This document shows, piece by piece, positions 33,485 through 42,368 of a stretch of 64,000 bases of DNA (position 1 is its first letter; every line of letters starts with the position of its first letter). The notes beneath the pieces are model-generated. The model did not search any database. It saw only the letters and a program-made list of their open reading frames with translations, and was not told where the DNA came from. A program made the translations under genes and the position numbers. Source of the stretch: Kitasatospora sp. GAS204B (GTDB taxonomy: Bacteria > Actinomycetota > Actinomycetes > Streptomycetales > Streptomycetaceae); the NCBI RefSeq assembly GCF_029892155.1, contig NZ_JARZAG010000005.1, positions 124,001-188,000 of the forward strand. Direction: 5' to 3'.

Positions 33485-36250
33485 TTACCGCTCCCGTCGC
33501 CGCCCCGGCAACCCCGCCATCGTCCCAGCCGCCGCCAGCACGCTGAAGCTCACCGCCAGCATCCAGTCCCCCGCCCGCTGGTACGGCGTGCTCCCCGACA
33601 CCAGCGGCACGTCCACCGCGAACGCGCCCCGGTACCCGGCCCCGTGCCAGGCCAGCACCCGCCCGTGCGCGTCGAACGCCGCGCTGTCGCCCGTCAACGA
33701 CACCTGCACGGCCGGGCGGCCCGTCTCCATCGCCCGCACCGCCGCCAGCGAGGCGTGCTGCGGCTGCGCCCAACTGCCCTGGAACGTCGAGGTGGCCGCC
33801 TGGTACACCAACAGCTGGGCCCCGTCAGCGACTTCGGTGCGCGCCATATCGGGGAACGCCGACTCGAAGCAGATCAGCGGCCCGATCGCCACCGGCCCGC
33901 TGTGCATCACCGTGGTCCGCTCGCCACGCAGCACGTTGGTCGGGGCAGCCTTGCTGACGCTGGTCGCCCAGCCGAGCATGGAGCGCAGCGGGATGTACTC
34001 GCCGAACGGGACCAGCCGGATCTTGTCGTACGTCCCCAACACCCCGCTCCCGCCGATCAGCAGCGACTGCTTGTAGAACCCGGTGCCGTCGGCCGTCGGC
34101 GCGTTCCCGTTGACCAGCAGGTCGGTGCCCAGCTGCCGGGCGAAGGCGGCCAGCGACGCGTTCGACGATCCGCCGCTGTTCACGTCGTCGCCCAGGCTGC
34201 TCTCCCCCCACACCACCAACCCCGGATGCTGCGACGCCAGTTGGGCCGTCTCGAGCTCCTCGGACGCCTGCTGCTCGGCCGGCGTGCCGAGCACCCCGGG
34301 CTGCACCAGCCCCACCCGCACGCTCCCCGTCACCGGCAGCGCGGGCCGTACCGCCGCCCATACCGGGCCGACCGCCAGACACCCGCCCACCGCCACCAAT
34401 CCCACCACCCGCAACCGAAACTGACGGACCGTCAGAAGCATCACCAGCGCCGTGTTCACCACCATCACCAGGAACCCGGTCAGCCACACCCCGCCCAGCG
34501 AGGCCGTCGACAGCAGCTGCGGCTGGTTCCACTGGGTCGCCCCGAGCAACGCCCACGGCCCGCCCAGGCTCTGCCAGGACCGCACCCCCTCCGCGCACAC
34601 CCACGCGCTCGGCACCACCACCAGCGCGACCGCCAGCCGCCGACCGCCCACCGGCGGCGCCAGCAACCGGTGCACCGCCCACCCCCAGGGCAGCCAGAGC
34701 GCGCCCATCAGCAGCGCCAGCAGTCCGAGCGCCGGCCCGACGTCCGGCAGCAGCCAGTACTGGGTGGCCGCCTCGAACCCGGCCATCCCCCACCAGGCCC
34801 GCACCACGCCCTCGCGCCGGGTCGGCCCCGCCCGCACCACCAGCATCAGCGGCACCAGCGCGAACCAGGCCAGCCACCACCAGGCGGGCGCCGGGAACGC
34901 CAGCACCGGGACGGCCCCGACCGCGAAGGCCAGGCAGCGGCCCTTGTACCGGCCGGGCAGCCGGGCCCGGTGGCGGTGCGGCCGCCAGCCGCGATCCGCC
35001 GCCGACAGCACCACCCACCCGAGGGTGAACGCGGCGGCCACCCACCACAGCAGCGCGCGCTCGTGCCCGGTCCGCCACCAGGGCACCATCAGCAGGCCCG
35101 CCAGCACGAACGCGACGTTGTAGGCCATGTCGTAGAGCGCGAAGACCCGCCCCCGCGAGCGGTCCGGGGTCGCGCCGCCGAGCAACGCGTCCGTGCAGAC
35201 CTTCAGCACCTGGAACGCGAAGGCCGCCACCCCGAGGCAGGGCACCAGGACCCAGATCGACGGGTCCAGACCGCCCACGTACGCGGCGGCCGCGGCCGGC
35301 AGGAAGGAGGCGGGAACGAGTGCCCGGGCGCCGTAGCGGGCGGCGAGTGGGGTGGCCGCCGCGCTGGCTGCGAAGGTGGCCACGCCGGTGGCGGCGATCG
35401 CGATGCCGTAGCCCGAGGCCTTCAGCCGGTACTGCGAGTCCGCGACCAGCACCAGCACCACGAACCCGGCGCCGAGCAGCAGCCGGTGCACGGCCACGGC
35501 GAGCAGCGGGCGCCGGATCGCGGTGGTCCGCGCGACCAGCCGGGCCCCGTCCCCGAGGTCGACGGCGACCTGCCGCACCCCGGGCAGGACGAGGTGCCCG
35601 GGACTGCCGCCCAGGTAGGGCAGGCGCGTGAAGACGCCCGCCGCCCCGGCGTACAGCACTCCTGCCGCCAGGAACCCGGCCGCCGTCGACCAGCCGACGA
35701 ACTGCGAACCGCCCACCGCCCCGAGGAACGCCGCCGCCGACCCGACCAGCGCGGAGAACGCGTTGGCCGGCACCAGCCGCTCCCGTGGGACGGTGCGTGG
35801 CAGCGCGGCGCCCTTGGCGGTCAGCACCAGACGGGAGGAGGAGAGCAGCAGCAGGACCGCCACGTACGCGGGCACCGTCCACCGCTCGGTGACGATCACC
35901 GCCCCGGCCACCACCAGCACCGCCCGCAGCCAGGACACCAGCACCAGCACCCGGCGCCGGTCGAAGCGGTCGAGCAGCACCCCGGCGAACGGGCCGAGCA
36001 GGCTGAACGGGAGCAGCGTCACGGCCAGCACGACCGCGATCCGGCCCGGCGTGGCGCCGCGCCCCACGTCGAAGAGGACGAACTGGGCGAACGCGATCTG
36101 CGCCAGCCCGTCGGCGCCCTGCCCCAGGCACTGGCCACCGACCAGTCCGCGCAGCGGGCCGCGCAGGTCCTGCCGCAGGGAGCGCGGCCCCGGCGGCCCG
36201 GCCGCCGCTGCCGGCACCGGGCCGCCGGAGAGGTCCGTCCGCTCGCTCAT
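33485..36250 (-). CDS. fusion of an MFS transporter with apolipoprotein N-acyltransferase (Lnt)
   Basis: One uninterrupted frame of 921 residues. Residues about 25-430 have the layout of a major-facilitator transporter (GVLLDRFDRRRVLVLVSWLR, the MFS loop 2-3 signature; about 12 helices). Residues about 435-921 are a complete Lnt: membrane helices (QYWLLPDVG, LGGPWALLGATQW), then a nitrilase-like domain with Glu in VVWGESSLG, Lys in TYDKIRLVPFGEYIP and Cys in PLICFESAFPD, the Glu-Lys-Cys triad. Lnt adds the third acyl chain to lipoproteins. The MFS half may move a lipid or act as a scaffold (inference). Start ATG 36250; no stop or RBS separates the halves. Confidence 0.88.
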   Translation of the reverse strand: MSERTDLSGGPVPAAAAGPPGPRSLRQDLRGPLRGLVGGQCLGQGADGLAQIAFAQFVLFDVGRGATPGRIAVVLAVTLLPFSLLGPFAGVLLDRFDRRRVLVLVSWLRAVLVVAGAVIVTERWTVPAYVAVLLLLSSSRLVLTAKGAALPRTVPRERLVPANAFSALVGSAAAFLGAVGGSQFVGWSTAAGFLAAGVLYAGAAGVFTRLPYLGGSPGHLVLPGVRQVAVDLGDGARLVARTTAIRRPLLAVAVHRLLLGAGFVVLVLVADSQYRLKASGYGIAIAATGVATFAASAAATPLAARYGARALVPASFLPAAAAAYVGGLDPSIWVLVPCLGVAAFAFQVLKVCTDALLGGATPDRSRGRVFALYDMAYNVAFVLAGLLMVPWWRTGHERALLWWVAAAFTLGWVVLSAADRGWRPHRHRARLPGRYKGRCLAFAVGAVPVLAFPAPAWWWLAWFALVPLMLVVRAGPTRREGVVRAWWGMAGFEAATQYWLLPDVGPALGLLALLMGALWLPWGWAVHRLLAPPVGGRRLAVALVVVPSAWVCAEGVRSWQSLGGPWALLGATQWNQPQLLSTASLGGVWLTGFLVMVVNTALVMLLTVRQFRLRVVGLVAVGGCLAVGPVWAAVRPALPVTGSVRVGLVQPGVLGTPAEQQASEELETAQLASQHPGLVVWGESSLGDDVNSGGSSNASLAAFARQLGTDLLVNGNAPTADGTGFYKQSLLIGGSGVLGTYDKIRLVPFGEYIPLRSMLGWATSVSKAAPTNVLRGERTTVMHSGPVAIGPLICFESAFPDMARTEVADGAQLLVYQAATSTFQGSWAQPQHASLAAVRAMETGRPAVQVSLTGDSAAFDAHGRVLAWHGAGYRGAFAVDVPLVSGSTPYQRAGDWMLAVSFSVLAAAGTMAGLPGRRRER

Positions 36251-36280
36251 CTGCGGCCCGTCATCCCGGGTCCCCGACCC

Positions 36281-36559
36281 TCAGTAGTCCGGGTAGGCGG
36301 GTCTGCGGTTCACGTCCCCGATGTCACCGTCCGCCTGGGCACGCAACTGCTGCGCCAGCGCCCGCAGCGCGCGGGAGGCCGCCAGCTCCTCGCCGAGCCG
36401 GTAGACGGGGCGGTCGGCGGTGTTCCGCTGCGCCTGGCCGTAGCCGTGCGCAGCGGGGGCCCGATCGCCGACCAGCCGGGCCTGGCAGGCCGTGGTCGTG
36501 CCGTCCTCCTCGAAGCTGAGCTCGACGTCCCACTGGTTGTCCAGCCGGTAGTTCCGCAT
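36281..36559 (-). CDS. DUF1876-type small protein, copy 1
   Basis: This 92-residue protein begins MRNYRLDNQWDVELSFEEDG and contains a C-terminal helix EELAASRALRALAQQLRAQA. The alpha-beta arrangement (dsRBD-like) with acidic strands matches the DUF1876 family common in Streptomyces. GGAGG lies before ATG 36559. It follows the flotillin gene and precedes the MFS-Lnt gene on the same strand. A second copy is at 51697-51969. Function unknown. Confidence 0.8.
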   Translation of the reverse strand: MRNYRLDNQWDVELSFEEDGTTTACQARLVGDRAPAAHGYGQAQRNTADRPVYRLGEELAASRALRALAQQLRAQADGDIGDVNRRPAYPDY

Positions 36560-36663
36560 GCCGCACCTCCAGGCCGCTTCACCGACCAGCCTGCGCCGAC
36601 CGACCGGCCACGGCAACGCACGGCCGGTTCGCCAACGCACGGCCCGGTTCACCGCAGCGAGCC

Positions 36664-37968
36664 TCAGCTCAGCCCCGTGCCCTCCTGACCATCCGCACCA
36701 TCCGCCTGCGGCACCGGAGCCTGCTGCGGTGCCACGACCCGCCCCGCCGCGCCACCCTGCGCCTGGGTCGAGCGCCTCAGCACGTCCAGGATCGCCAGCC
36801 CCTGCCCCACGATCCCGGCGGTGACCTGGCTGACGCCTTCGCTGCCGTTGAGGATGGTCAGGTTCGACCCGGCGATGCCCTGCGACGCCGCGTCCACCAG
36901 GGCCGGCAGGTTCTCCACCACCCGGCTGGCCGCGATCAGCTCCTGCGCCCCGCCGCGCAGCGACTCGGCGCGGGCCGCGTTCGCGGCGGCCTGGGCCTCG
37001 GCGAGGGTCCGCTCGGCATAGGCGTCCCCATCGGCCTGCACCCGCACGGCCTGCGCCTCGGCGGTGGCCAGCGTGGTGCGCCGGTAGGCCTCGCCCTCGG
37101 CCTGGAACTTGGCCATGTCGCGCTCGGCCTCGGCGATCGCGCGCTGGCGGTAGGCCTCGGCGTCGGCGGGGCGGCGGACCTCGGCCTCCAGGCGCTGGGC
37201 CGCGAGTTCGACGTGCCGCTGGGCCAGCGCCGTCTGCTCCTCGATCACCTGCTGCGTGGCCTTCGCCTGGGCGAGCGGTCCGGCCTGCGCGGCATGCGCG
37301 TTGGCCTGCTCGGTCTCGGCGACGAAACCGGCCCGCTTGATCGCGGTGTCGCGCTCGTACTCGGCCTTGAGCGCGAGCGCCTCCTGCTCCCGCTGGGCGG
37401 CCTCCTGGTCGGCCTTGGCCTGCGCGATCCGGGCCTGGCTGGCGACGGCGGCGGCATGCGGGGCGGCCAGGTTGGTGATGTAGCCGGTGGCGTCCTCGAT
37501 CTCCTGGATCTGCAGGGCGTCGACCACGATGCCCAGCTTCTCCATCTCGTTGTGGCTGCCGGCCTTGACCTCCTGGGCGACCCGGTCGCGCTCGCGGATG
37601 ATCTGCTCCACCGTCAACCCACCGACGATGGACCGCAGATGGCCCGCGAAGATCCGGCCGACCAGCTCCTCCATCCGCTCCTGCTCGGCCAGGAACCGGC
37701 GGGCCGCGTTGGCGATCGAGACGAAGTCGTCGCCGACCTTGAAGACGGTGACCGCGCGCACGGTCAGCCGGATGCCCTGCTGGGTGACGCAGTCCTCGGC
37801 GATCTCCGCCTCGCGCAGCGCCAGCGACAGCTTCCTGGCCTTCTGCTTGACCGGCATCACGAAACTGCCGTGGCCGGTGACGATCCGGAACTGGGTGGCC
37901 TGAGCCTGGCGCTTGGAGCCGGAGATCAGCAGCGCCTCGTTCGGCGCGGGAACCTGCCAGAACAACAT
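36664..37968 (-). CDS. flotillin-like SPFH/band-7 protein
   Basis: The protein has 434 residues. It starts MLFWQVPAPNEALLISGSKR, has an SPFH domain (about 30-190; DALQIQEIEDATGYITNLAA is the classic flotillin motif), then a long Ala/Glu/Gln coiled-coil (about 190-370) with repeated EAEA-type heptads, and a Gly/Pro-rich tail. The family scaffolds membrane microdomains. There is no long N-terminal membrane helix, so attachment is by the short hydrophobic start or by the partner. The NfeD-like gene lies 29 bp upstream, the usual flotillin pair. Confidence 0.92.
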   Translation of the reverse strand: MLFWQVPAPNEALLISGSKRQAQATQFRIVTGHGSFVMPVKQKARKLSLALREAEIAEDCVTQQGIRLTVRAVTVFKVGDDFVSIANAARRFLAEQERMEELVGRIFAGHLRSIVGGLTVEQIIRERDRVAQEVKAGSHNEMEKLGIVVDALQIQEIEDATGYITNLAAPHAAAVASQARIAQAKADQEAAQREQEALALKAEYERDTAIKRAGFVAETEQANAHAAQAGPLAQAKATQQVIEEQTALAQRHVELAAQRLEAEVRRPADAEAYRQRAIAEAERDMAKFQAEGEAYRRTTLATAEAQAVRVQADGDAYAERTLAEAQAAANAARAESLRGGAQELIAASRVVENLPALVDAASQGIAGSNLTILNGSEGVSQVTAGIVGQGLAILDVLRRSTQAQGGAAGRVVAPQQAPVPQADGADGQEGTGLS

Positions 37969-37997
37969 CGCGTCCTCCTTGGGAGCGATCGAGCGAG

Positions 37998-38222
37998 CTA
38001 GGTGTGGGGGAACGGAACGACCAGCACGGAACGGGCCGATATCCGCTCCACGACCATGACCTGGGTGTTGCGTGCGATCGGCGCGTCGGCCCAGGCTGCG
38101 AACGCCTCGCTCCCGCCGCGCACCGGCAACAGCACCTCGCCGGCACCGTCCGGCGGGATCGACACGGTGACCCAGCCGACGGCGCCGACCGGACTCTCCT
38201 CGGCCTCTTCCGGCTCCGCCAT
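37998..38222 (-). CDS. NfeD-like OB-fold small protein (flotillin partner)
   Basis: The protein has 74 residues. GAVGWVTVSIPPDGAGEVLL and NTQVMVVERISARSVLVVPF form the five-strand OB fold seen at the C-terminus of NfeD proteins. The membrane and protease parts of long NfeD are missing, so this is a truncated OB-only form. ATG 38222 is preferred; a GTG three codons upstream is possible. It is adjacent to the flotillin gene in the same operon. Confidence 0.75.
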   Translation of the reverse strand: MAEPEEAEESPVGAVGWVTVSIPPDGAGEVLLPVRGGSEAFAAWADAPIARNTQVMVVERISARSVLVVPFPHT

Positions 38223-38451
38223 CAGCCTCACCCGCTCTCCGGCCCCGGCCTCGCCATTCGCACCACCGCGGTGCCCACCGCTGCTGTCCAATCTAACGAG
38301 CGGAGCGACCGTTGGGACCGCTCGCCGCGCTTGACCCACCCGATGGACCCCACCGCGCGGCTCGCCGAGGCCGTTCGGCGCCCCGTGACACGCTGGCCGG
38401 CGGGAATCCGCACGAGTCCGCGCCCGTCCATCCACCCCATGGAGGCTGCCC

Positions 38452-38922
38452 ATGAGTACCGTCAAGCCCATCCCGGACAACTACCCCCGCGTGTCGCCCT
38501 ACCTCTTCATCAGCGGCGCGGCCGCCGCGATCGACTTCTACACCTCGGTGCTCGGCGCCGAGCAGCGCGGCGACCGGATGCTCGGCCCGGACGGCCGGAT
38601 CGGCCACGCCGAACTGAGCATCGGCGACTCGGTGATCATGCTGGCCGACGAGAACCCGGAGATCGGCGTGCGCAGCCCGAAGACGGTCGGCGGCTCGCCG
38701 GTGCTGCTGAGTGTCTACGTGGCGGATGTGGACGCCGTCTGGGCCAAGGCGATCGCGGCCGGCGCGGTGGAACTGCGGCCGCTCGCCAACCAGTTCTACG
38801 GCGACCGGACCGGCACCTTCGAGGACCCGTTCGGCCACCGCTGGAGCGTGGCCAGCCACGTCGAGGACGTCCCGCCGGCCGAGATGGCGGCCCGGGCCAA
38901 GGCCGTGATGGGCGGCAACTGA
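38452..38922 (+). CDS. VOC-superfamily protein (PhnB/glyoxalase-like)
   Basis: This 156-residue protein has two beta-alpha-beta-beta-beta units: RVSPYLFISGAAAAIDFYTS with VLGAEQRGDRML, and VLLSVYVADVDAVWAKAIAA with FEDPFGHRWSVASH. Metal-ligand-like His and Glu residues are at GHAELSIGD and near the C-terminus. The PhnB-like subgroup lacks an assigned activity. Start ATG 38452 is well placed. It is 12 bp upstream of the next gene, in the same operon. Confidence 0.88.
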   Translation: MSTVKPIPDNYPRVSPYLFISGAAAAIDFYTSVLGAEQRGDRMLGPDGRIGHAELSIGDSVIMLADENPEIGVRSPKTVGGSPVLLSVYVADVDAVWAKAIAAGAVELRPLANQFYGDRTGTFEDPFGHRWSVASHVEDVPPAEMAARAKAVMGGN

Positions 38923-38933
38923 CGCCCGCGGCG

Positions 38934-39461
38934 ATGACGCCCCAACCAGGGACACCCGAGCCCAGCGCCGCGCGCCCGTACATGCCGGGCTACGGCATCC
39001 GGCCCGCCGACCAGGGCACCGGCCTGCTGCCCTGGTCCTGGGCCGAGCGCAGGCTGACCGGCTCGCACGACTACTGGCTCTGCACGGTCCGCCCGGACGG
39101 CCGACCGCACACCATGCCGGTCTGGGGCGTCTGGCTGACCGGCGCGCTCTGGTTCAGCAGCAGCCGCCAGTCCCGCAAGTACCGCAACCTGGCCGCCCAC
39201 CCCGACTGCGCGATCAGCACCGACGACCCGCACCAGCCCGTCGTGCTGGACGGCCGCGCCGAGGTGCTGGCGGGGCAGGCGGAGATCGCCGCCTTCCTGG
39301 CCGCCCTCAACGCGAAGTACGACACCGCCTACGGCCCGGACTTCCTCGACCCCGCGGTCAACGCCACCTTCCGGGTCCGGCCCGACTCCGTCTTCGGCCT
39401 GACCGACGCCGACTTCACCGGCTCCCCGACCCGCTGGACCTTCGGCCGGGCCAGCCGCTGA
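38934..39461 (+). CDS. pyridoxamine 5'-phosphate oxidase-family (flavin-binding) protein
   Basis: The protein has 175 residues. The split-barrel fold is indicated by DYWLCTVRPDGRPHTMPVWG, WFSSSRQSRKYRNLAAHPDC and VVLDGRAEVLAGQAEIAAFL. Such Streptomyces proteins bind FMN, F420 or heme and are often annotated generically. It starts 11 bp after the VOC gene. The precise substrate is unknown. Confidence 0.85.
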   Translation: MTPQPGTPEPSAARPYMPGYGIRPADQGTGLLPWSWAERRLTGSHDYWLCTVRPDGRPHTMPVWGVWLTGALWFSSSRQSRKYRNLAAHPDCAISTDDPHQPVVLDGRAEVLAGQAEIAAFLAALNAKYDTAYGPDFLDPAVNATFRVRPDSVFGLTDADFTGSPTRWTFGRASR

Positions 39462-39519
39462 ACGCTCGGCCGGCCCGAACGCTCAGGCCCGCCCTGACCC
39501 GCTCAACCCTGCCGGACGC

Positions 39520-40530
39520 TCAACTCGCCCGGCCGGCCCGCCCCGCGACCGCCGTGCGCGCGATCTGCGACAGCTTCGCCACCTCGAACGCGCTGTACAC
39601 GCCGCCGGCCAGCAACGAGAACTTCAGGCCCTCCCGCCCGCCCGGGCGCCGGTAGCCCTCCGGCTGGTAGCGCTGGTAGTGCTCGGCGGCCCGGTGGAAG
39701 AACCGCGGGCGGGCCGCCCGGCTGACGCAGCCCGCGAGGTCGAAGACGAAGAGGTAGTGCCGGACCATTCTGGTGAACAGGTACGGTCTCAGCGATTCGC
39801 TGCCTTCCACCGCCTCCAGCGCCTCGAAACTCCGCTCGTACTGGTCGAACAGATCGAAGGTGCTGCTGCCGGGCGATCCGGCCGGGTGCACCGTGTGCCG
39901 CCGGCGCAACTGCACCAGTTCCTGCGGCAGCACGGCGATCCGCTCCGCCGCCAGCAGCGCCTGGTGCGCCACCGGCACCTCCTCGTACTGGCCCTCGGGA
40001 AACGCCAGGCCCGCGCCCTGCCAGACCCGTCGGCTGATCAGCCGGTCCCAGACGTGGGCCGGCGCCCCGAACAGCTCCGGGTGTTCGGACAGCGCGAACA
40101 CCGAGTCGCCGATCCCGGCCAGCAGATCGGCCGCCGCCCCCGGCCAGATCCGCCCAGCGTGCAGCCGGGTGTGCCCGAAGAGCACCAGATCGGGATGCTC
40201 TGCCGCGCCGACCCGCTCGGCCAGCGCCAGCAACGCCCCGGGGGCCAGCAGATGGTCGCTGTCCAGGAAGAGCAGGTAACGCCCCTCGGCCCGCTCCGCC
40301 CCCGCGTTCCGGGCGCGGCCGACCCCCACCGCCGCGTTCAGCCGCAGCACCGACACCCGCCCGTCCCGCGCGGGGTACGGCAGCTCGGCGGCGCCGTCCG
40401 GCGACGGGTCGGTGACCACGATGACCTCGAAGCCGCCGAAGGACTGGTCGAGAATCGAATCCAGGCAGCTCGCGAGCTGTTCCCGCTGGTCATGGGCGGG
40501 CAGGACGATGGAGATGAGCGGTGCGGGCAT
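39520..40530 (-). CDS. family 2 glycosyltransferase
   Basis: This 336-residue cytoplasmic GT-A enzyme begins MPAPLISIVLPAHDQREQLA, with VIVVTDPSPDG, ARNAGAERAEGRYLLFLDSD (D-x-D metal site) and a C-terminal helical region. The donor sugar is likely UDP- or GDP-linked; the acceptor is unknown. I chose ATG 40530 because the sequence upstream of it does not look coding. It is divergent from lysA across 419 bp. A teichoic-acid or galactan role is possible but unsupported. Confidence 0.88.
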   Translation of the reverse strand: MPAPLISIVLPAHDQREQLASCLDSILDQSFGGFEVIVVTDPSPDGAAELPYPARDGRVSVLRLNAAVGVGRARNAGAERAEGRYLLFLDSDHLLAPGALLALAERVGAAEHPDLVLFGHTRLHAGRIWPGAAADLLAGIGDSVFALSEHPELFGAPAHVWDRLISRRVWQGAGLAFPEGQYEEVPVAHQALLAAERIAVLPQELVQLRRRHTVHPAGSPGSSTFDLFDQYERSFEALEAVEGSESLRPYLFTRMVRHYLFVFDLAGCVSRAARPRFFHRAAEHYQRYQPEGYRRPGGREGLKFSLLAGGVYSAFEVAKLSQIARTAVAGRAGRAS

Positions 40531-40949
40531 GCGGCAGAAGGTAGGCCGATGTCCGGAACGCAGCAAGGCCCATCGAGTGAGGAATCGGGCATATGTGACG
40601 TTCCGTCGACATGCTCACCACACCCTCACGCGCCCGCCGGGTGACGGGCACAGTCGACGGACCGTCAGGCGGCTGCGGCGCTCCGTGACAGGCACTGGCG
40701 ACCATCGGCCGGCAGGTCCAGGACCCGCCCCGCCCTGAAATATTTCTTCGCCGCCCACACCGGACCGTCCGATTTATCGGCATACCCCGATCGCCCGGGA
40801 ATTCCTTTTCCGCTTTTCCCGCAAGGGTCGACCCGCAGTACAGTGACGGGAATTCCAGCACCGTCCGCTGTGTGGACACCATAGCAATTTCCCCGCCCTT
40901 TCCGCGACAATTCCTCCGCCCACCCCGTCGGCCGAACAGGACCTCACCC
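40531..40949. promoter_or_regulatory. 419-bp divergent intergenic region (glycosyltransferase / lysA)
   Basis: The only gap above 300 bp without a gene. It is locally AT-rich (about 40740-40920). It contains a 10-bp direct repeat CGGGAATTCC (40796-40805 and 40847-40856) and a TACAGT candidate -10 at 40839-40844, 106 bp before the lysA start. Repeated GTCGAC/GGACCGTC strings occur at about 40605-40670. No convincing ORF or terminator was seen. Confidence 0.4.
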
Positions 40950-42203
40950 GTGACCACCACCCCTGCCTTCGACGGACCGCGGCTGGCCCGGATCGCCGAG
41001 GAGTACGGCACCCCGGCCTGGGTCTACGACGCCGCGCACATCCGCGCCCAGATCGCCCGGCTGCGCAGCTTCGACGTGATCCGCTTCGCGCAGAAGGCCT
41101 GCTCCAACACGCACATCCTGCGGCTGATGCGCGCCGAGGGCGTGCTGGTGGACGCGGTCTCGCAGGGCGAGCTGGAGCGGGCGCTGACCGCCGGGTACCA
41201 GGTCGACGGCCCGAACGAGCCGGTGGTCTTCACCGCCGACCTGCTGGACCGCGCCACGCTGCGCCGGGTGGTCGAGCTTGGCGTGCCGGTCAACGCCGGC
41301 TCGCCGCAGATGCTCGACCAGGTGGGCAGCGCCAGCCCCGGGCACCCGGTGTGGATCCGGATCAACCCCGGCTTCGGGCACGGCCACAGCCGCAAGACCA
41401 ACACCGGCGGCGAGCACAGCAAGCACGGCATCTGGCACGAGCACCTGGCCGACAGCCTCGAGTTGGTCGACCGGCACGGGCTGGACCTGATCGGCCTGCA
41501 CATGCACATCGGCTCGGGGGTCGACTACGGCCACCTGGAGGCGGTCTGCGAGACGATGGTCAAGCAGGTCAGGCTCTCGGGGCGGGACGTGCGGGCCATC
41601 TCGGCGGGCGGCGGCCTCTCGGTGCCGTACGCGCCGGGGCAGCCGGAGGTGGACACCGAGCGGTACTTCCGGATCTGGGACGCCGCCCGGCAGGAGCTGG
41701 CGGCCGAACTCGGCCACCCGGTGCGGCTGGAGATCGAGCCCGGCCGCTTCCTGGTGGCGGGCGCCGGGGTGCTGGTCAGCGAGGTGCGGGCGCAGAAGCC
41801 GGTCGGCAGCAACCACTTCGTGCTGGTCGACGCGGGTTTCAACGACCTGATGCGGCCCGCGATGTACGGCAGCAGCCACCGCGTCTCGGTGCTCGCGCCG
41901 AGCGGCCGGCCGCGCCCGGAGCCGGTGTTGGACACTGTGCTGGCCGGTCCGCTCTGCGAGTCGGGCGACGTCTTCACCCAGCTCGAAGGCGGCGAGGTGG
42001 AGCCGGTGCCGCTGCCGCGCGCGGAGATCGGCGACCTGGTGGTCTTCCACGACACCGGGGCCTACGGCGCCAGCATGTCCTCCACCTACAACTCGCGCCC
42101 GCTGATCCCCGAGGTCCTGGTCGAGGACGGCACGCCCCGGCTGATCCGCCGCCGCCAGAGCGTTGCCGAACTGCTCGCCCTGGAGACCGGGCTGAGCGTC
42201 TGA
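40950..42203 (+). CDS. lysA: diaminopimelate decarboxylase (LysA-type PLP enzyme)
   Basis: This 417-residue protein starts at GTG 40950; an upstream GTG at 40872 would add an unlikely extension. The fold-III PLP site is IRFAQKACSN (Lys). The barrel motifs include RINPGFGHGHSRKTNTGGEH, LHMHIGSG and EIEPGRFLVA. The CESGD motif contributed by the second subunit, and TGAYG, are present. It decarboxylates meso-diaminopimelate to lysine. Some relatives act on other amino acids, but the motifs favour DAP. It stands alone, not in a lysine operon. Confidence 0.88.
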   Translation: MTTTPAFDGPRLARIAEEYGTPAWVYDAAHIRAQIARLRSFDVIRFAQKACSNTHILRLMRAEGVLVDAVSQGELERALTAGYQVDGPNEPVVFTADLLDRATLRRVVELGVPVNAGSPQMLDQVGSASPGHPVWIRINPGFGHGHSRKTNTGGEHSKHGIWHEHLADSLELVDRHGLDLIGLHMHIGSGVDYGHLEAVCETMVKQVRLSGRDVRAISAGGGLSVPYAPGQPEVDTERYFRIWDAARQELAAELGHPVRLEIEPGRFLVAGAGVLVSEVRAQKPVGSNHFVLVDAGFNDLMRPAMYGSSHRVSVLAPSGRPRPEPVLDTVLAGPLCESGDVFTQLEGGEVEPVPLPRAEIGDLVVFHDTGAYGASMSSTYNSRPLIPEVLVEDGTPRLIRRRQSVAELLALETGLSV

Positions 42204-42282
42204 GGGTCCACCGGCCGGTTCGTCGACCGACCTTCGCGTGAGTGTCAGTCAACTGAGCCTGCCCTAACCTCAGTAGCCTCAA

Positions 42283-42311
42283 TTAAAACTATGATCTCAA
42301 ATTGATATAGT
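42283..42311 (+). promoter_or_regulatory. candidate promoter of the LCP gene
   Basis: TTAAAA (42283-42288), a 17-bp spacer and TATAGT (42306-42311) resemble a sigma-70 promoter in an unusually AT-rich island 58 bp before ATG 42369. Confidence 0.5.
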
Positions 42312-42368
42312 CTCCCGCCAAGCGCCCAGGGGGAGGACCTGGCACAGCCAGAGCTTGGTGGTCACCGC

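Noticed and set aside
40872..40949. N-terminal extension of LysA from GTG 40872
   Set aside because: The 26 extra residues are Pro/Arg-rich and unlike the family. The region is AT-rich promoter-like sequence, and GTG 40950 gives the expected start.
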